Made by a program: the position numbers and the translations under genes
Source of the DNA: Thermomicrobium sp. 4228-Ro
Lineage (GTDB): Bacteria; Chloroflexota; Chloroflexia; Thermomicrobiales; Thermomicrobiaceae
Length of the DNA stretch: 64,000 nt
Assembly: GCF_026241205.1 (NCBI RefSeq)
Contig: NZ_JAPFQM010000006.1
Span: 1 to 64,000 of the forward strand
Direction: 5' to 3'
Notes under the pieces: model-generated
What the model saw: the letters and a program-made list of their open reading frames with translations, nothing else
What the model was told of the DNA's origin: nothing
Databases searched by the model: none
Shown: positions 44,134 to 52,321 of the stretch, piece after piece
Position numbering within the stretch: the first letter of the stretch is position 1
Layout of the letters: each line of letters starts with the position of its first letter

Positions 44134-45297
44134 TCAACCCTGCTGCGGCCAGCTGCCCAGCGTCACCCGGATCGTCTGGCGCTGGCCGTTGCGGATCACC
44201 GTCAACTCGACCGTGTCGCCAGGCTGGTGCGTACCGATCCGCGCTGCCAGATCCTCCATACCTTGTACCGGCGTGCCGTCCAGCGCCACGATCACGTCAC
44301 CGAGCGACGCGATGTCGTTCCCGCGGATCTGCGCCGGACGGAGGCCAGCGCGTGCTGCCGGACTGCCGGGCACCACGTTCAGTACGATCACCCCGCGATC
44401 GACGTCGAGCCCGAATCGCTGCGCCGTCGCCGCGTCGAGATCGGTGCCGCTGATGCCCAGCCAGGCAGGTTGCAACTGCGCCCCCTGCTCCAGCTGCGGG
44501 AGCACCCGCTTGACCGTGTTGCTCGGAACGGCGAAACCGATTCCCACGTTGCCTCGGATCGGGCTCTCGATCATCGTCGCGATCCCGATCACTTCCCCGT
44601 CCGCGTTGAACAGCGGCCCACCGCTGTTCCCTGGATTGATCGGCGCGTCCGTCTGGATCAGACCCGTGTGCAGCCGGTCACCCGGTGGGTTCCAGCTCCG
44701 GTTCACCGCACTGACGATCCCCTGCGTCACTGTCCCCGAGAGGCCGAACGGACTCCCGATCGCGATGACCACGTCACCCACTTGCACGGTGTCGGAATCA
44801 CCGAGCGATGCCACCGGAATCCCGTCTGGTAAACGGTCGACCTGCAGGAGCGCCAGGTCGTTGGCTTCGTCGACGCCCAGCACGCGCGCCGTGTGGCGCT
44901 CACCCGTCGCGAACTGCACCTGCACCGTCGAGGCACCCGCGACGACATGGGCTGCGGTGACGATCAACCCGCGCTGGTCGACGACGACCCCCGAGCCTGA
45001 CCCTTGCTCGTCGAAGAAGCCGTTCGACTCGCGCGCGATGACATCCACGACCGCCTTCCCGACAGCCTGGTACACCTGCCCCGCAACCGTCTGCGCCGTT
45101 GTCTCTACCACTGGCTGTCCACGCGTTGCCGCTGCGCCCGCGCGAGTGGCGACCGCCGTCGGTGTGACCGCTCGCTCGCGCACCAGGCTCGCGCCAGCCA
45201 AGCCGCCGACGATCCCCGCAACGACAAAACCGATCACGACCAGTAGGGGCAGCCACGGGCGTCCCCACCCGCGCCCGCTCGAAGTGCTGTTCTCCAT
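44134..45297 (-). CDS. HtrA/DegP-like serine protease with PDZ domain
   Basis: This 387-residue protein has an N-terminal membrane anchor (residues 15-38), then a trypsin-like domain with the triad H117 (TAAHVV), D147 (EANDLALL) and S225 (NPGNSGGP), then one C-terminal PDZ domain (GVIVLNVVPGSPAARAGLRPAQ ... DVIVALDG). It degrades damaged proteins outside the membrane. The ATG at 45297 follows GGAGGGTCGGTAC. An array of 11-bp-spaced repeats lies about 75 nt upstream, and the downstream neighbours on the same strand side are a two-component system, suggesting stress-dependent control. Confidence 0.93.
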   Translation of the reverse strand: MENSTSSGRGWGRPWLPLLVVIGFVVAGIVGGLAGASLVRERAVTPTAVATRAGAAATRGQPVVETTAQTVAGQVYQAVGKAVVDVIARESNGFFDEQGSGSGVVVDQRGLIVTAAHVVAGASTVQVQFATGERHTARVLGVDEANDLALLQVDRLPDGIPVASLGDSDTVQVGDVVIAIGSPFGLSGTVTQGIVSAVNRSWNPPGDRLHTGLIQTDAPINPGNSGGPLFNADGEVIGIATMIESPIRGNVGIGFAVPSNTVKRVLPQLEQGAQLQPAWLGISGTDLDAATAQRFGLDVDRGVIVLNVVPGSPAARAGLRPAQIRGNDIASLGDVIVALDGTPVQGMEDLAARIGTHQPGDTVELTVIRNGQRQTIRVTLGSWPQQG

Positions 45298-45368
45298 GTA
45301 CCGACCCTCCAACCGTTCGCTCGGGTAGTGCGTCGCTACCCGTCTCCTTCCAGGCTAGCGTACCGGGG

Positions 45369-45407
45369 TGAAAATGAGGCAAGACGAAGCTGAGAATTTC
45401 ATGAGAA
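45369..45407 (-). promoter_or_regulatory. Four 11-bp-periodic repeats upstream of htrA
   Basis: On the plus strand the hexamers TGAGAA (45402), TGAGAA (45391), CAAGAC (45380) and TGAAAA (45369) start exactly 11 nt apart. On the htrA coding strand they read TTCTCA, TTCTCA, GTCTTG, TTTTCA. Direct repeats at one helical turn are the usual binding pattern of OmpR/PhoB-type regulators. A similar array lies upstream of yceI. Confidence 0.55.
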
Positions 45408-45421
45408 TGCGGACCCGAGCG

Positions 45422-46873
45422 TTACGGCAGAGTCCGGTGAGCTGCCACGAGCCGGTGTGCGTCCCCTCGCTCGCCGTCACCCACGCTCGTTTCCAGCGGC
45501 AGCAGGACCGTGAAGGTGCTCCCTTCGCCGGGCTTGCTCGCCACGCGGATCTCGCCACGCATCGCCTCGACCAGCGACTTGGCGATCGCCAGACCCAGAC
45601 CTGTCCCATCGCCGCGCCGCGCGGCATCGCCACGGAAGAACCGATCGAAAATGTGCGGCAGGATCGCCGGGTCGATACCGACACCAGTATCGCGCACCAC
45701 GATACCGGCACACCCGTTCTCGACCACTACCTGTGCTTCGACCGTTCCGTCTTCCGGCGTGTACTTGAGCGCGTTGTCGAGCAGGATGAGCAGGACCTGC
45801 CGCAAGAGGTCGCGGTCGGCCAGCACCACCGCGTCGCGCGTTCCCAGCGCTCGGACGATCGGTCGCGGACGCAGCAACTGCGCCTGTCGCACCGCGTCCT
45901 CGAGGAGCGGGCCGAGCTGGACCGGTTCCCAGCGCGGCCGCAAGCCCGCATCGGCACGGGCGAGCGTGAGGAGCTCCCGCACGAGCCGGATCATCCGGTC
46001 GATCTCGACCGTCACGTCCTGCAGGATCGCTCGCTGTTCCTCTGGGGGAAGCGGCGGCTCGCGCTGCAGCAGTTCGACGTTCCCCCGTAGTGTGGTGAGC
46101 GGCGTCCGTAGCTCGTGCGACGCATCCGCCACGAACCGTCGCTGGGCGACGAGCGCGTGCTCGACCTGCTGATAGGCTGCCTGTAACTCGGTCAACATCT
46201 CGTTCAATGTCGTCACCAGTGCTCCGATCTCGTCATTCGGCCCCTCGTACTCGACGCGACGGCTGAAATCCCGTGCCTGGCCGATTTCTCGGGCAGTCTG
46301 CGTGATCCGGTTGATCGGCCGGAGGCTCGCTCCCGCCAACACCCATCCGACGAAGAACGCCGTGATCGTCGAGACGATCGTCCCTACGACGAGGTACTGG
46401 CGGAGTGTCGTCAGTGTTCGGTCGAGGTCAGCCAGCGAGCGTGCGACCTGCAGGATCCCGACCGTCTGCCCGTTCGCGACGACCGTTCGGCTGTAGATCA
46501 ACAGCCGCCCGTTGTCCGTTCGGACGATCTCGAGCCAGCCGTTCGCTTGCCCACTGGTCAGCGCAGCCAGCCCCTTGTCGCTCAAGGGCAACTCGTAACT
46601 CCCGAGATTGATCGAGCGCGAGACGATCTGTCCCGAAAGATCCCGCGTCTGGACGAAGGTCTGCGGGATCGCTACTTTGCCCTGTGGAGTGCGGATGACC
46701 GTCAACCGGAACTCGCCCTGCGTCAGGATCTGCGCCGCTTCCTCCGCCAGTGCTTGCTCCTGCCAGTGCAGCGTGAACCGGCCGACCAGGACGTACAGCA
46801 CCACACTGAAGACGACCAGGGTGCAGGCGAGTATCCCGCTGTACAGCAGCGTCAGGCGCAGCCGGATCGACAT
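45422..46873 (-). CDS. Sensor histidine kinase
   Basis: This 483-residue kinase has a first membrane helix at residues 8-30, an extracytoplasmic sensor region of about 125 residues, a second helix (VVGTIVSTITAFFVGWVLAGASL), and HAMP (RPINRITQTAREIG). The HisKA domain has the phospho-acceptor in FVADASHELRTPL and is followed by a HATPase domain with DNALKYTPEDG (N box), DTGVGID (G1), FDRFFRGD (F) and GTGLGLAI (G2). It pairs with the response regulator directly upstream, whose stop lies 4 nt before this ATG. The input signal is unknown. Confidence 0.93.
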   Translation of the reverse strand: MSIRLRLTLLYSGILACTLVVFSVVLYVLVGRFTLHWQEQALAEEAAQILTQGEFRLTVIRTPQGKVAIPQTFVQTRDLSGQIVSRSINLGSYELPLSDKGLAALTSGQANGWLEIVRTDNGRLLIYSRTVVANGQTVGILQVARSLADLDRTLTTLRQYLVVGTIVSTITAFFVGWVLAGASLRPINRITQTAREIGQARDFSRRVEYEGPNDEIGALVTTLNEMLTELQAAYQQVEHALVAQRRFVADASHELRTPLTTLRGNVELLQREPPLPPEEQRAILQDVTVEIDRMIRLVRELLTLARADAGLRPRWEPVQLGPLLEDAVRQAQLLRPRPIVRALGTRDAVVLADRDLLRQVLLILLDNALKYTPEDGTVEAQVVVENGCAGIVVRDTGVGIDPAILPHIFDRFFRGDAARRGDGTGLGLAIAKSLVEAMRGEIRVASKPGEGSTFTVLLPLETSVGDGERGDAHRLVAAHRTLP

Positions 46874-46876
46874 CGC

Positions 46877-47554
46877 TCACGGCTCCCGCAGCACGTAGCC
46901 GACTCCGCGCACGGTGTGAATGAGCCGCGGCTCGCCACCTGCTTCCAGCTTCTGCCGTAAATAGCCGATGTACACATCGAGGACGCTGTCATAGCCATCG
47001 AAGTCGTGTCCCCACACTGCCAGCAGGATCTGACTCCGCGTCAAGACCCGGCGTGGGTGACGCATGAAGTAGTAGAGCAAGTCGAACTCGCGCGGGCTCA
47101 GCCGGAACTGGCGATCGCCACGCCGCGTCTCCCGTGTCACCGGATCGAGCACCAGATCGGCGAACACCAGCGGTTTTTCGTCGTTCGCAGGCTCGATCCG
47201 CCGCAGCAGCGCCCGGATACGCGCCAGGAGTTCAGCCGGCGCGAACGGCTTCACCAGGTAGTCGTCCGCCCCACTGTCCAATCCGAGTACCCGATCCTCG
47301 ACCGCATCACGGGCAGTCAGCATCAGGATCGGTGTGCCATCGCCAGCTGCCCGCAAGCGCTGCACAACTGCCAGCCCGTCGAGTCCCGGCAAAAGCCAGT
47401 CCAGCACCACGACGTCGGGTCGCCGCTCGGCGACCAACCGTAGCGCTTCGTCACCGGACTGTGCGACACTCACTGTGAACCCCTCGTACGAGAGCGTCCG
47501 CCGCAACATTTCGACCAGTCGCGTATCGTCATCGACGACGAGGACGTGCGCCAT
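46877..47554 (-). CDS. OmpR/PhoB-family response regulator
   Basis: This 225-residue protein has a receiver domain (acidic pair in LVVDDDTRL, phospho-acceptor D52 in [10 protein letters not shown], Thr in MLTARD and Lys in LVKPF) and a C-terminal winged helix ([33 protein letters not shown] ... [11 protein letters not shown]). It should bind direct repeats spaced by 11 bp, and two such arrays are found nearby: upstream of htrA and in its own divergent gap with yceI. The ATG at 47554 is chosen because it begins the receiver's first strand; the frame is open further upstream. Confidence 0.94.
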   Translation of the reverse strand: MAHVLVVDDDTRLVEMLRRTLSYEGFTVSVAQSGDEALRLVAERRPDVVVLDWLLPGLDGLAVVQRLRAAGDGTPILMLTARDAVEDRVLGLDSGADDYLVKPFAPAELLARIRALLRRIEPANDEKPLVFADLVLDPVTRETRRGDRQFRLSPREFDLLYYFMRHPRRVLTRSQILLAVWGHDFDGYDSVLDVYIGYLRQKLEAGGEPRLIHTVRGVGYVLREP

Positions 47555-47630
47555 GATGCCCGTTCCCGTTCCAGGCCTCCGCCCGTTTCTCGCCAGGCAT
47601 CCTACCACGTCATTCTGTCCACCCAAGTGA

Positions 47631-47670
47631 CTCTCAGCGAACTCTTACCCACCTCTTGCCCGCTTCTCAG
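47631..47670 (+). promoter_or_regulatory. Four 11-bp-periodic repeats between the response regulator and yceI
   Basis: CTCTCAG (47631), CTCTTAC (47642), CTCTTGC (47653) and TTCTCAG (47664) start exactly 11 nt apart in the divergent gap. The core YTCTYR matches that of the htrA array (TTCTCA, GTCTTG). The site is about 48 nt before the yceI start and about 77 nt before the response regulator start, so it could control both. Confidence 0.55.
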
Positions 47671-47717
47671 TCTGGCCGGTTACGCTCGGTAGCGGGCGAA
47701 CGGGAAGGGGCTCGATC

Positions 47718-48485
47718 ATGGTGGTTCGGCTGGCAACGACCGTGACCCTGTTGCTTCTGACGACGCTCCTGCCGGCGGCGTGCGGAAACACCCCGGACGC
47801 GACACCAACGCCGACGCGCCCTGCTGTGGCACCGACGGCGACAGCGGCAGCGCTCACGTCACCGACAGCAACCGACGTACCGACCGCGACCACCGTTTCG
47901 TCATCCACCGTGACGACCACATCAGCGAGCCAACCAGTTGCCGGAACGGTGACGTTCCGGATCGTGCCAGACCAGAGCGAGGCCCGCTACCGCGCTCGTG
48001 AGCAGCTGCTCGGACGCTCGTTGCCGAACGATGCCGTCGGCCGGACGAATGCCGTCGCGGGACAGGTCGTGTTCGCTGCCGACGGGACGATCGACAGTCA
48101 GCAGTCGCGGGTCACTGTCGACCTCACGACCTTGCAGAGCGACGAGGCGCGGCGCGACAACTACATCAAGCGGAACACGCTCGAGGTCGACCAGTTTCCC
48201 ACCGCAGAGTTCCAGCCGACGGCGGTCAGCGGGCTCCCCTGGCCATTGCCGACCAGCGGGCAACTCCAGTTCCAGCTGGAGGGGAATTTGACCGTGCACG
48301 GTGTGACCAAGCCGGTCACCTGGCACGTCGAGGCAGCGGTGGACGGGAATCGGATCACCGGAACCGCGACGACCCAGGTGACCTTCGAGGACTTCGGCAT
48401 GACACCGCCGCGGGTTCCGGTCGTCTTGAGCCTGGAGGATACCATCACGCTCGAACTCGACTTTACGGTCGAACGGGTGCCATGA
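47718..48485 (+). CDS. YceI-like domain lipoprotein
   Basis: The 255-residue precursor has a lipoprotein signal ending LPAACG (Cys22), a Thr/Pro/Ser-rich linker to about residue 75, then a YceI-type lipocalin-like beta barrel: FRIVPDQSEARYRARE, GQVVFAADGTIDSQQSRVTVDLTTLQSDEARRDNYIKRNTLEVDQFPTAEF (typical core, seen in pieces RDNYIKRNTL and FPTAEFQ), GNLTVHGVTKPVTWHVEA and TFEDFGMTPP. YceI proteins bind isoprenoid lipids. It overlaps the next gene by ATGA and lies downstream of the putative response-regulator sites. Confidence 0.88.
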   Translation: MVVRLATTVTLLLLTTLLPAACGNTPDATPTPTRPAVAPTATAAALTSPTATDVPTATTVSSSTVTTTSASQPVAGTVTFRIVPDQSEARYRAREQLLGRSLPNDAVGRTNAVAGQVVFAADGTIDSQQSRVTVDLTTLQSDEARRDNYIKRNTLEVDQFPTAEFQPTAVSGLPWPLPTSGQLQFQLEGNLTVHGVTKPVTWHVEAAVDGNRITGTATTQVTFEDFGMTPPRVPVVLSLEDTITLELDFTVERVP

Positions 48486-49588
48486 TCCGACGGGCAGGAC
48501 GTATCACCCGGCGCAGCTTCCTGTCCGCAACACTCGGCCTTGCGGCAGCCTGCCGCAGCCGGGCCAGTCCAACGCAAACTCCCAGCCTGCCCTCTCCCAC
48601 CTCCTCTCTCGGGCCGGGGCCGAAGGTGACCACCGTGCCCCGGCCCACTTCTGTTCCTCCGACTCCCTCGCCGACCCCGTTTCCGACCGCGACCGCCACC
48701 CCGACACCTGCGCCGACCCCCACCCCGCATCCCCTCGCGGCATACACGATCGAAGGGCTGCGCGCCCGCCCCTACCCTGGCGGCCAGATCGAGATCGTCC
48801 GTACGGTCGCCGAAACCGATGCGTACACCTACCACCACATCCAGTATCCGAGCGATGGTCTCCGCATCACCGGCGGACTCCACCTCCCGCACGGTGACGG
48901 GCCGTTCCCCGTCGTCGTCCTCTGCCACGGGTATATCCCACCCGATCAGTACTGGACAGGAGCTGACACGATCCAGGCCGCCGACGCACTCGCTCGTCGG
49001 GGCTTTCTCTGCGTCGCACCCGATTTTCGTGGCTGGGGTGGCTCCGATCCTGGCCCCAACTACTTTCGTACGGGCATCGTCATCGATACGCTCAATCTCG
49101 TCAGTTCCCTGCCGTCCCTTCCCCAAGCTGATGCCGCTCGCGTCGGTCTCTGGGGGCACAGCATGGGCGGAGGGCTGGTTGCCAAGGCCATCTGTATCGA
49201 CGATCGCATCCGGGCCGCCGTGTTGTACGCACCGGTCAGTGGCTGGGATCTCGACAATATCCGCAAGTGGGGTGATGGTGCGCGTCCCGACGATCCGCTC
49301 GGCGCGCTCTACACCGAGGCTGCCCAGAACGAACAGTTCCTGCGCGCGACCTCACCACTCTTTCACTTCCATTTCGTTGCCTGTCCGGTGCAGATCCACA
49401 TCGGCACTGCCGATACGGTCACCCCTCCGGAATGGTCGCGCACGATCCGCGACAGCCTGCAGCTCGCCGGCAAGGAAGTCGAGTACTTCGAGTACCCCGG
49501 TGAGGGTCATGCCTTCTCGCCACCAGCCTGGCGCATCTTCATCGAGCGCATCACCGCCTTCTACGACCGTACCCTGCGCGCCTCCTGA
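48482..49588 (+). CDS. Tat-exported alpha/beta hydrolase lipoprotein
   Basis: The 368-residue precursor begins with a twin-arginine signal (ITRRSFLSATLGLAAAC) that also carries a lipobox. A Pro/Thr-rich linker follows (about residues 27-85). The catalytic domain is of the dienelactone hydrolase/prolyl oligopeptidase type: VVVLCHGYIPP, FRGWGGSDPG, the nucleophile elbow GHSMGGG, an acid in IGTADTVTPP and the His in GEGHAF. It probably hydrolyses an ester or peptide substrate outside the membrane. It is translationally coupled to yceI. Confidence 0.85.
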   Translation: MIRRAGRITRRSFLSATLGLAAACRSRASPTQTPSLPSPTSSLGPGPKVTTVPRPTSVPPTPSPTPFPTATATPTPAPTPTPHPLAAYTIEGLRARPYPGGQIEIVRTVAETDAYTYHHIQYPSDGLRITGGLHLPHGDGPFPVVVLCHGYIPPDQYWTGADTIQAADALARRGFLCVAPDFRGWGGSDPGPNYFRTGIVIDTLNLVSSLPSLPQADAARVGLWGHSMGGGLVAKAICIDDRIRAAVLYAPVSGWDLDNIRKWGDGARPDDPLGALYTEAAQNEQFLRATSPLFHFHFVACPVQIHIGTADTVTPPEWSRTIRDSLQLAGKEVEYFEYPGEGHAFSPPAWRIFIERITAFYDRTLRAS

Positions 49589-49635
49589 GCGAGCAGCGCG
49601 CTATACTCCCAGCGTCAGCAGGGGAGTGGTACTGG

Positions 49636-50298
49636 ATGCATCTGAGTCAGCCGTACCGCCGTATATTGCAGTGGAGCGGCCTCGCTCGCCGAGCACGAGA
49701 AACCACGACGGAACTGGAACGAGCGAGTGATGAGCTCCTCGTCCAGCGTGTCGTAGAAGGAGATATCCGCGCCTTCGAACTGCTCTACGATCGCTATGCT
49801 CGGCCGGTCTTCTCCCTCGCCTTCCGGATGCTCGGCGACCCTGGCGAGGCAGAGGAGTTGCTGCAGGAAACGTTCGTGCGGCTCTGGCAGCAAGCCGCTC
49901 GCTACGACGCGCACCGTGGGTCTTTCGGGAGTTGGCTCATGAGCATTGCCCATAATCTGGCTGTCGACGCCCTCCGACAGCGGAGCCGCCGTCCTCAGCG
50001 CGCCGACTTCGTCGATTTGGCTACGTTTCCGTTCCACGACATCGACGAACGTGCGACCGCCCTGGAAGCCGCCGAGGTGAGCGAGCTCCGTGATCGTGTG
50101 CGTCGCGCCCTCGCCCAACTCCCGGAGCCGCAGCGACAAGTAATCGAACTCGCCTATTTCGGCGGACTCACCCACAGCGAGATCGCCACCGTGCTCGGCG
50201 AGCCGATCGGAACGATCAAGACACGGCTCCGGCTCGCGATGCAGAAGCTGCAAGTCTTGCTACGCGATCATCCCAACGGGGCTCTCGGCGATGGTTGA
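49636..50298 (+). CDS. ECF-type RNA polymerase sigma factor
   Basis: This 220-residue sigma factor has region 2 (DIRAFELLYDRYARPVFSLAFRMLGDPGEAEELLQETFVRLW, in pieces FELLYDRYARPVFSLA and AEELLQETFVRLW) and region 4 (LPEPQRQVIELAYFGGLTHSEIATVLGEPIGTIKTRLRLAMQKL). It has no regions 1 or 3. It is followed with an 8-nt overlap by an anti-sigma factor of the RskA type, which should hold it inactive at the membrane. It starts 47 nt after the Tat lipoprotein gene. GGGGAGTGG is the ribosome binding site. Confidence 0.93.
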   Translation: MHLSQPYRRILQWSGLARRARETTTELERASDELLVQRVVEGDIRAFELLYDRYARPVFSLAFRMLGDPGEAEELLQETFVRLWQQAARYDAHRGSFGSWLMSIAHNLAVDALRQRSRRPQRADFVDLATFPFHDIDERATALEAAEVSELRDRVRRALAQLPEPQRQVIELAYFGGLTHSEIATVLGEPIGTIKTRLRLAMQKLQVLLRDHPNGALGDG

Positions 50299-51049
50299 AG
50301 TGGACGCTCCTCGAACTGGCTGTCCAGAAGACCTCATCGGCGCGTACGCGCTCGGTGCGCTCGATCCTGAAGACCTCGAGGTCATCGAGCGTCACTTGGC
50401 CCTATGCGAGCGCTGCCGCCAGGCGATCGCTGACGCTCGCCGCACTGCCCAATTGCTCGCGTTCTCGGCACCGCCGCAACCGGTGCCGGCCCATGCCAGG
50501 CGCCAGCTCCTCGCCCGAATCCGTGCGTACCCTATCACCGCCGGTGTCCGCTTTTGGCTCCGGCGCCCGGCCTGGACACTGGCAGTCGCCGCTAGCCTTC
50601 TCACCCTCCTGTTCGGCTGGCAGGTGATCCAGCAGCGCCAGGAGGCCCATCGGCAAGCCCACCAGGCAGTCGAAGCTGATGCCCAGCGCCGGGCTGTCGT
50701 CCAGCTGATCGCCCAGCGCGACGGCTTGCTGATCCGCCTCCAGGGCACCGGCACCGCACGCGACGCCCACGGAGCCATCATCCTCGATCCGTCGAGCAAT
50801 ACGGCGCTCATCGCGGTCGAAGGACTACCCCGCCCAGCCACCGGCCAGGCCTACGTTGTCTGGCTCGTCCGCGGCGACCAGTTCCACCAGGCGGGCATCC
50901 TCCCGGTCGACGAGCGTGGGCATGCCGAACTCTTCCTCTCGCCGCGCGAGTCGCTGCGCACGTTCGACGCGATGGCGATCACCCTCGAGAACGGCCCGCA
51001 GGTCTCGGCACCGAACGGCCAGCCAGTCGCGCTGGCGACGCTCGACTAG
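50291..51049 (+). CDS. RskA-family anti-sigma factor
   Basis: This 252-residue membrane protein has an N-terminal anti-sigma domain with H35-x3-C39-x2-C42 (HLALCERC, the ZAS zinc motif), a single membrane helix at about residues 94-113 (AWTLAVAASLLTLLFGWQVI), a short coiled coil (QQRQEAHRQAHQAVEADAQRR) and a C-terminal RskA domain outside (VEGLPRPATGQAYVVWLVRGDQFHQAGILPVD ... ITLENGPQVSAPNGQPV). It should bind the ECF sigma factor encoded upstream. Its stop shares CTAG with the convergent aminopeptidase gene. Confidence 0.9.
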   Translation: MVEVDAPRTGCPEDLIGAYALGALDPEDLEVIERHLALCERCRQAIADARRTAQLLAFSAPPQPVPAHARRQLLARIRAYPITAGVRFWLRRPAWTLAVAASLLTLLFGWQVIQQRQEAHRQAHQAVEADAQRRAVVQLIAQRDGLLIRLQGTGTARDAHGAIILDPSSNTALIAVEGLPRPATGQAYVVWLVRGDQFHQAGILPVDERGHAELFLSPRESLRTFDAMAITLENGPQVSAPNGQPVALATLD

Positions 51050-52149
51050 ATCAGAATCTCCCCGTCCTTCATGAACAGCTGGCCGTCGATCCACACCTCG
51101 CTCTGCTGCCGGAGATCGCAGATCATGTCCCAGTGTACTGCCGATCGGTTCTGGCTTCCCGTTTCCGGGTAGCCGGCGCCGATCGCCAGGTGCACTGTTC
51201 CACCGATCTTCTCGTCGAACAGGATGTTGCCGGTGAACCGCGTGATCGCCCGGTTCAACCCAAAAGCGAACTCACCGACGTACCGGGCACCCTCGTCCGT
51301 TTCGAGCATCGCGTGCAAGAATGCTTCGTTCCGTGCTGCCGTCGCCTTGACGACCCGCCCACCTTCGAACCAGAGGCGGATCTCCTCGACCCGGCGTCCT
51401 TGCACCATCGAGGGATAGCTGAAGCGGATCGTCCCTTCGATCGAGTCCTCGACCGGCCCGGTGAAAATTTCGCCGTCCGGGAAATTCCGCCGCCCGTCGG
51501 CATTCACGAAGCGCCGACCGGCGATGGAGAGCCGCAAGTCAGTGTCCGGTGCCCGGATATGCACTTCTCGCTTGTCTGCCAGCCAGGCAATAAGCCGTGC
51601 CTGCTCGCGCGACTGCTCCTGCCACACAGTGACCGGATCGTCGCGATCGAGAAAGCCAGCTTTGAGGACGAATTCCTCGTACTCAGTGAGCGACATCTCG
51701 GCGTCCTGCGCGTACGCCTCTGTCGGATAGAGCGTCACGCACCAATTCAGCTTTCCCTCGGCCGCGCGTTGCAAGTACGTCTGCCGCAGCTCCGTCCGTG
51801 CCCGCTGGGCAAGCTGTTGCCGGGTCGGGTCGATGCCGGTCAGTGCTCGCGTATTGCTCTCGCTCAGGATGCGCAGCAACGCATCGGCCTGCTCCGGGCC
51901 GATTCGCTCGTCGGGTGTGACGAAAGCCAGCTGCCGCTCGTTCGCTGTCTTGTAGAAGATTTCGGCTAATCCCGGGAGCGCTACCTGGACCACCGGATAC
52001 GCCCCCCTCTCCACGACCAGCCGGTACACCTCGCGAATGAGCGGCGCAGCCAGCGGTGTGCCGTTGATGACGACCAGTTGTTCCGGTTGGACCGCCAATG
52101 AATAGTCGACGAGTACTCGTGCCCACTTCGTGATCCGTGGATCGGTCAT
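51046..52149 (-). CDS. M29 family (thermophilic-type) metallo-aminopeptidase
   Basis: This 367-residue protein matches aminopeptidase T/AmpS: DYSLAVQPEQLVVINGTPLAAPLI at the start, HIRAPDTDLRLSIAGRRF, NFPDGEIFTGPVEDSIEG (metal ligand Glu), FEGGRVVKATA, EFAFGLN and the His and Asp ligands in HLAIGAGYPETG and SAVHWDMICD. It removes N-terminal residues from peptides and is common in Thermus and Bacillus relatives. GGAGGCGAGAG immediately precedes the ATG; the longer frame to 52179 is disregarded. Confidence 0.92.
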   Translation of the reverse strand: MTDPRITKWARVLVDYSLAVQPEQLVVINGTPLAAPLIREVYRLVVERGAYPVVQVALPGLAEIFYKTANERQLAFVTPDERIGPEQADALLRILSESNTRALTGIDPTRQQLAQRARTELRQTYLQRAAEGKLNWCVTLYPTEAYAQDAEMSLTEYEEFVLKAGFLDRDDPVTVWQEQSREQARLIAWLADKREVHIRAPDTDLRLSIAGRRFVNADGRRNFPDGEIFTGPVEDSIEGTIRFSYPSMVQGRRVEEIRLWFEGGRVVKATAARNEAFLHAMLETDEGARYVGEFAFGLNRAITRFTGNILFDEKIGGTVHLAIGAGYPETGSQNRSAVHWDMICDLRQQSEVWIDGQLFMKDGEILI

Positions 52150-52321
52150 CTCTCGCCTCCTTCGTGTTCCCCGCCGCATCCTACTACGGAGCCGCGCAGC
52201 AAGGCAGCGACCTGGGACCAGCCTCTGACAGCCGAATCGGTACCTCTTGCTCTATCCGAGGCGGTCGTCTCTTCCGTATTGCGAGGACGGAACGATCCGG
52301 CCTCGAGCTGGGGACTGGCGC

